Position numbers and translations under genes: made by a program. From contig JALHOT010000003.1 in assembly GCA_022842845.1 (NCBI GenBank), positions 62,001 through 126,000 on the forward strand: a stretch of 64,000 nt of DNA, in the 5' to 3' direction. Positions within the stretch are counted from its first letter, which is position 1, and the number at the start of each line of letters is the position of its first letter. The DNA is from Cyclobacteriaceae bacterium (GTDB lineage Bacteria > Bacteroidota > Bacteroidia > Cytophagales > Cyclobacteriaceae). Below are positions 63,569 through 64,000 of the stretch, one piece after another. The notes under the pieces are model-generated. The model was not told where the DNA came from. It searched no databases and saw nothing but the letters and a program-made list of their open reading frames with translations.

Positions 63569-64000
63569 TTATTTATCAAGGTTTACACGTACAAACCAGA
63601 GCACACTTCCCTTTTTGTTTTCTCCCAAAAAACTAACCTGGTTGGTGTTGGTAAACTTCAGATAATTAAGCGTGTTGTAGTGTACAAAATTTTCGCCTTT
63701 ACCATACTCTGTGTATTTATCAAATGTGCCTGTTGCTAAATTGATCTTACCCATTTTTGGAACCGCCAAAGGCTTTTCTACTATCAGATCCAGTTCTTTC
63801 ACCTGTTTGGTTGATACATTATCGAAGTACGACCAATATAAAGACTTGCCATCTGAACTGAATTCAAAGAACTGTCCATCGGGGGCGATGCTCTTTTGTT
63901 TCTTGTTCATGGTGTACTGCGAAATCAGTTGTCCCTTGCTATCGAAATGGAACATAACCAGATCTTCATACTCTCTACCAATAGCCTGGCCTTTAGCATT
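63569..64000 (-). CDS. Partial protein, 3' end of a gene running off the window
   Basis: The frame stays open to the right edge: before the track's ATG (63955) it reads NAKGQAIGREYEDLV, so the gene continues outside. The visible 143 residues are soluble and strand-rich: 'FHFDSKGQLISQYTMNKKQK', 'FFEFSSDGKSLYWSYFDN' and 'SFLGENKKGSVLWFVRVNLD' at the C-terminus. The pattern resembles WD40/PD40 or 6-bladed propeller tails of exported proteins. Identity unknown. It probably belongs to the same leftward cluster as the CHAT gene. Confidence 0.7.
   Translation of the reverse strand, partial: NAKGQAIGREYEDLVMFHFDSKGQLISQYTMNKKQKSIAPDGQFFEFSSDGKSLYWSYFDNVSTKQVKELDLIVEKPLAVPKMGKINLATGTFDKYTEYGKGENFVHYNTLNYLKFTNTNQVSFLGENKKGSVLWFVRVNLDK

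Overview
The window looks like chromosomal DNA from a member of the Bacteroidota, probably a Cytophagales-type gliding or environmental bacterium. Two large secreted proteins end in type IX secretion (T9SS) type A sorting domains. Other markers are AsmA and OmpA-lipoprotein envelope genes, TPR histidine kinases, a VPS10/BNR-repeat protein and generally poor Shine-Dalgarno signals. No species can be named from the sequence alone. I found no rRNA, CRISPR array, transposase, integrase or plasmid/phage replication gene. The only RNA gene seen is tRNA-Val(TAC).

Layout. (1) 1-14.6 kb, + strand: a surface and secreted block. It holds a partial tail-fibre-like repeat protein, two T9SS proteins that share a C-terminal module (805 and 2355 aa), a small lipoprotein between them, and a secreted TPR-CHAT (caspase-like) protein. 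(2) 14.7-27.8 kb: mixed housekeeping and envelope genes. These are an OmpA lipoprotein, a lipoprotein, a DECR1-like 2,4-dienoyl-CoA reductase, an FkbM methyltransferase, a cystathionine gamma-synthase/lyase, a TPR histidine kinase, an MFS transporter, a sortilin-like BNR protein and a hotdog thioesterase. (3) 27.9-33.9 kb: a 2002-aa secreted protein that fuses about 20 MORN/YwqK-like repeats, TPRs and a CHAT domain. (4) 34-41.6 kb: a Crp/Fnr regulator, an SRPBCC protein, then a TetR - TolC - adaptor - RND pump operon with a candidate operator in front of the regulator and again in front of tolC. (5) 41.8-44.6 kb: a coiled-coil lipoprotein and a second TPR histidine kinase.

(6) 44.6-54.1 kb is the most coherent regulatory unit. 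A leftward operon (two pirins, a DUF6069-like membrane protein, nitroreductase, OsmC, CDGSH Fe-S protein) faces a rightward operon (ring-cleaving dioxygenase, carboxylesterase). A 12-bp perfect palindrome, TTGTATATACAA, lies between them. The same palindrome, inside a 24-bp block that is 21/24 identical, lies just upstream of a MarR gene 6 kb away. The gene set parallels the Bacillus MhqR quinone-detoxification regulon (dioxygenase, esterase, nitroreductase, MarR sensor). Between the two sites sits a pxpB-pxpC-pxpA 5-oxoprolinase operon ending in an NRAMP-fold transporter that lacks the metal-binding DPGN motif, as in the Bacillus ycsFG/kipIA neighbourhood.

(7) 54-64 kb: a ClC chloride channel with CBS domains, tRNA-Val, an AsmA-like protein with a TTG start, and a leftward cluster of secreted proteins that ends in a third TPR-CHAT protein. 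All three CHAT proteins keep the His/Cys dyad and all carry signal peptides, so the window is unusually rich in exported caspase-like proteins.
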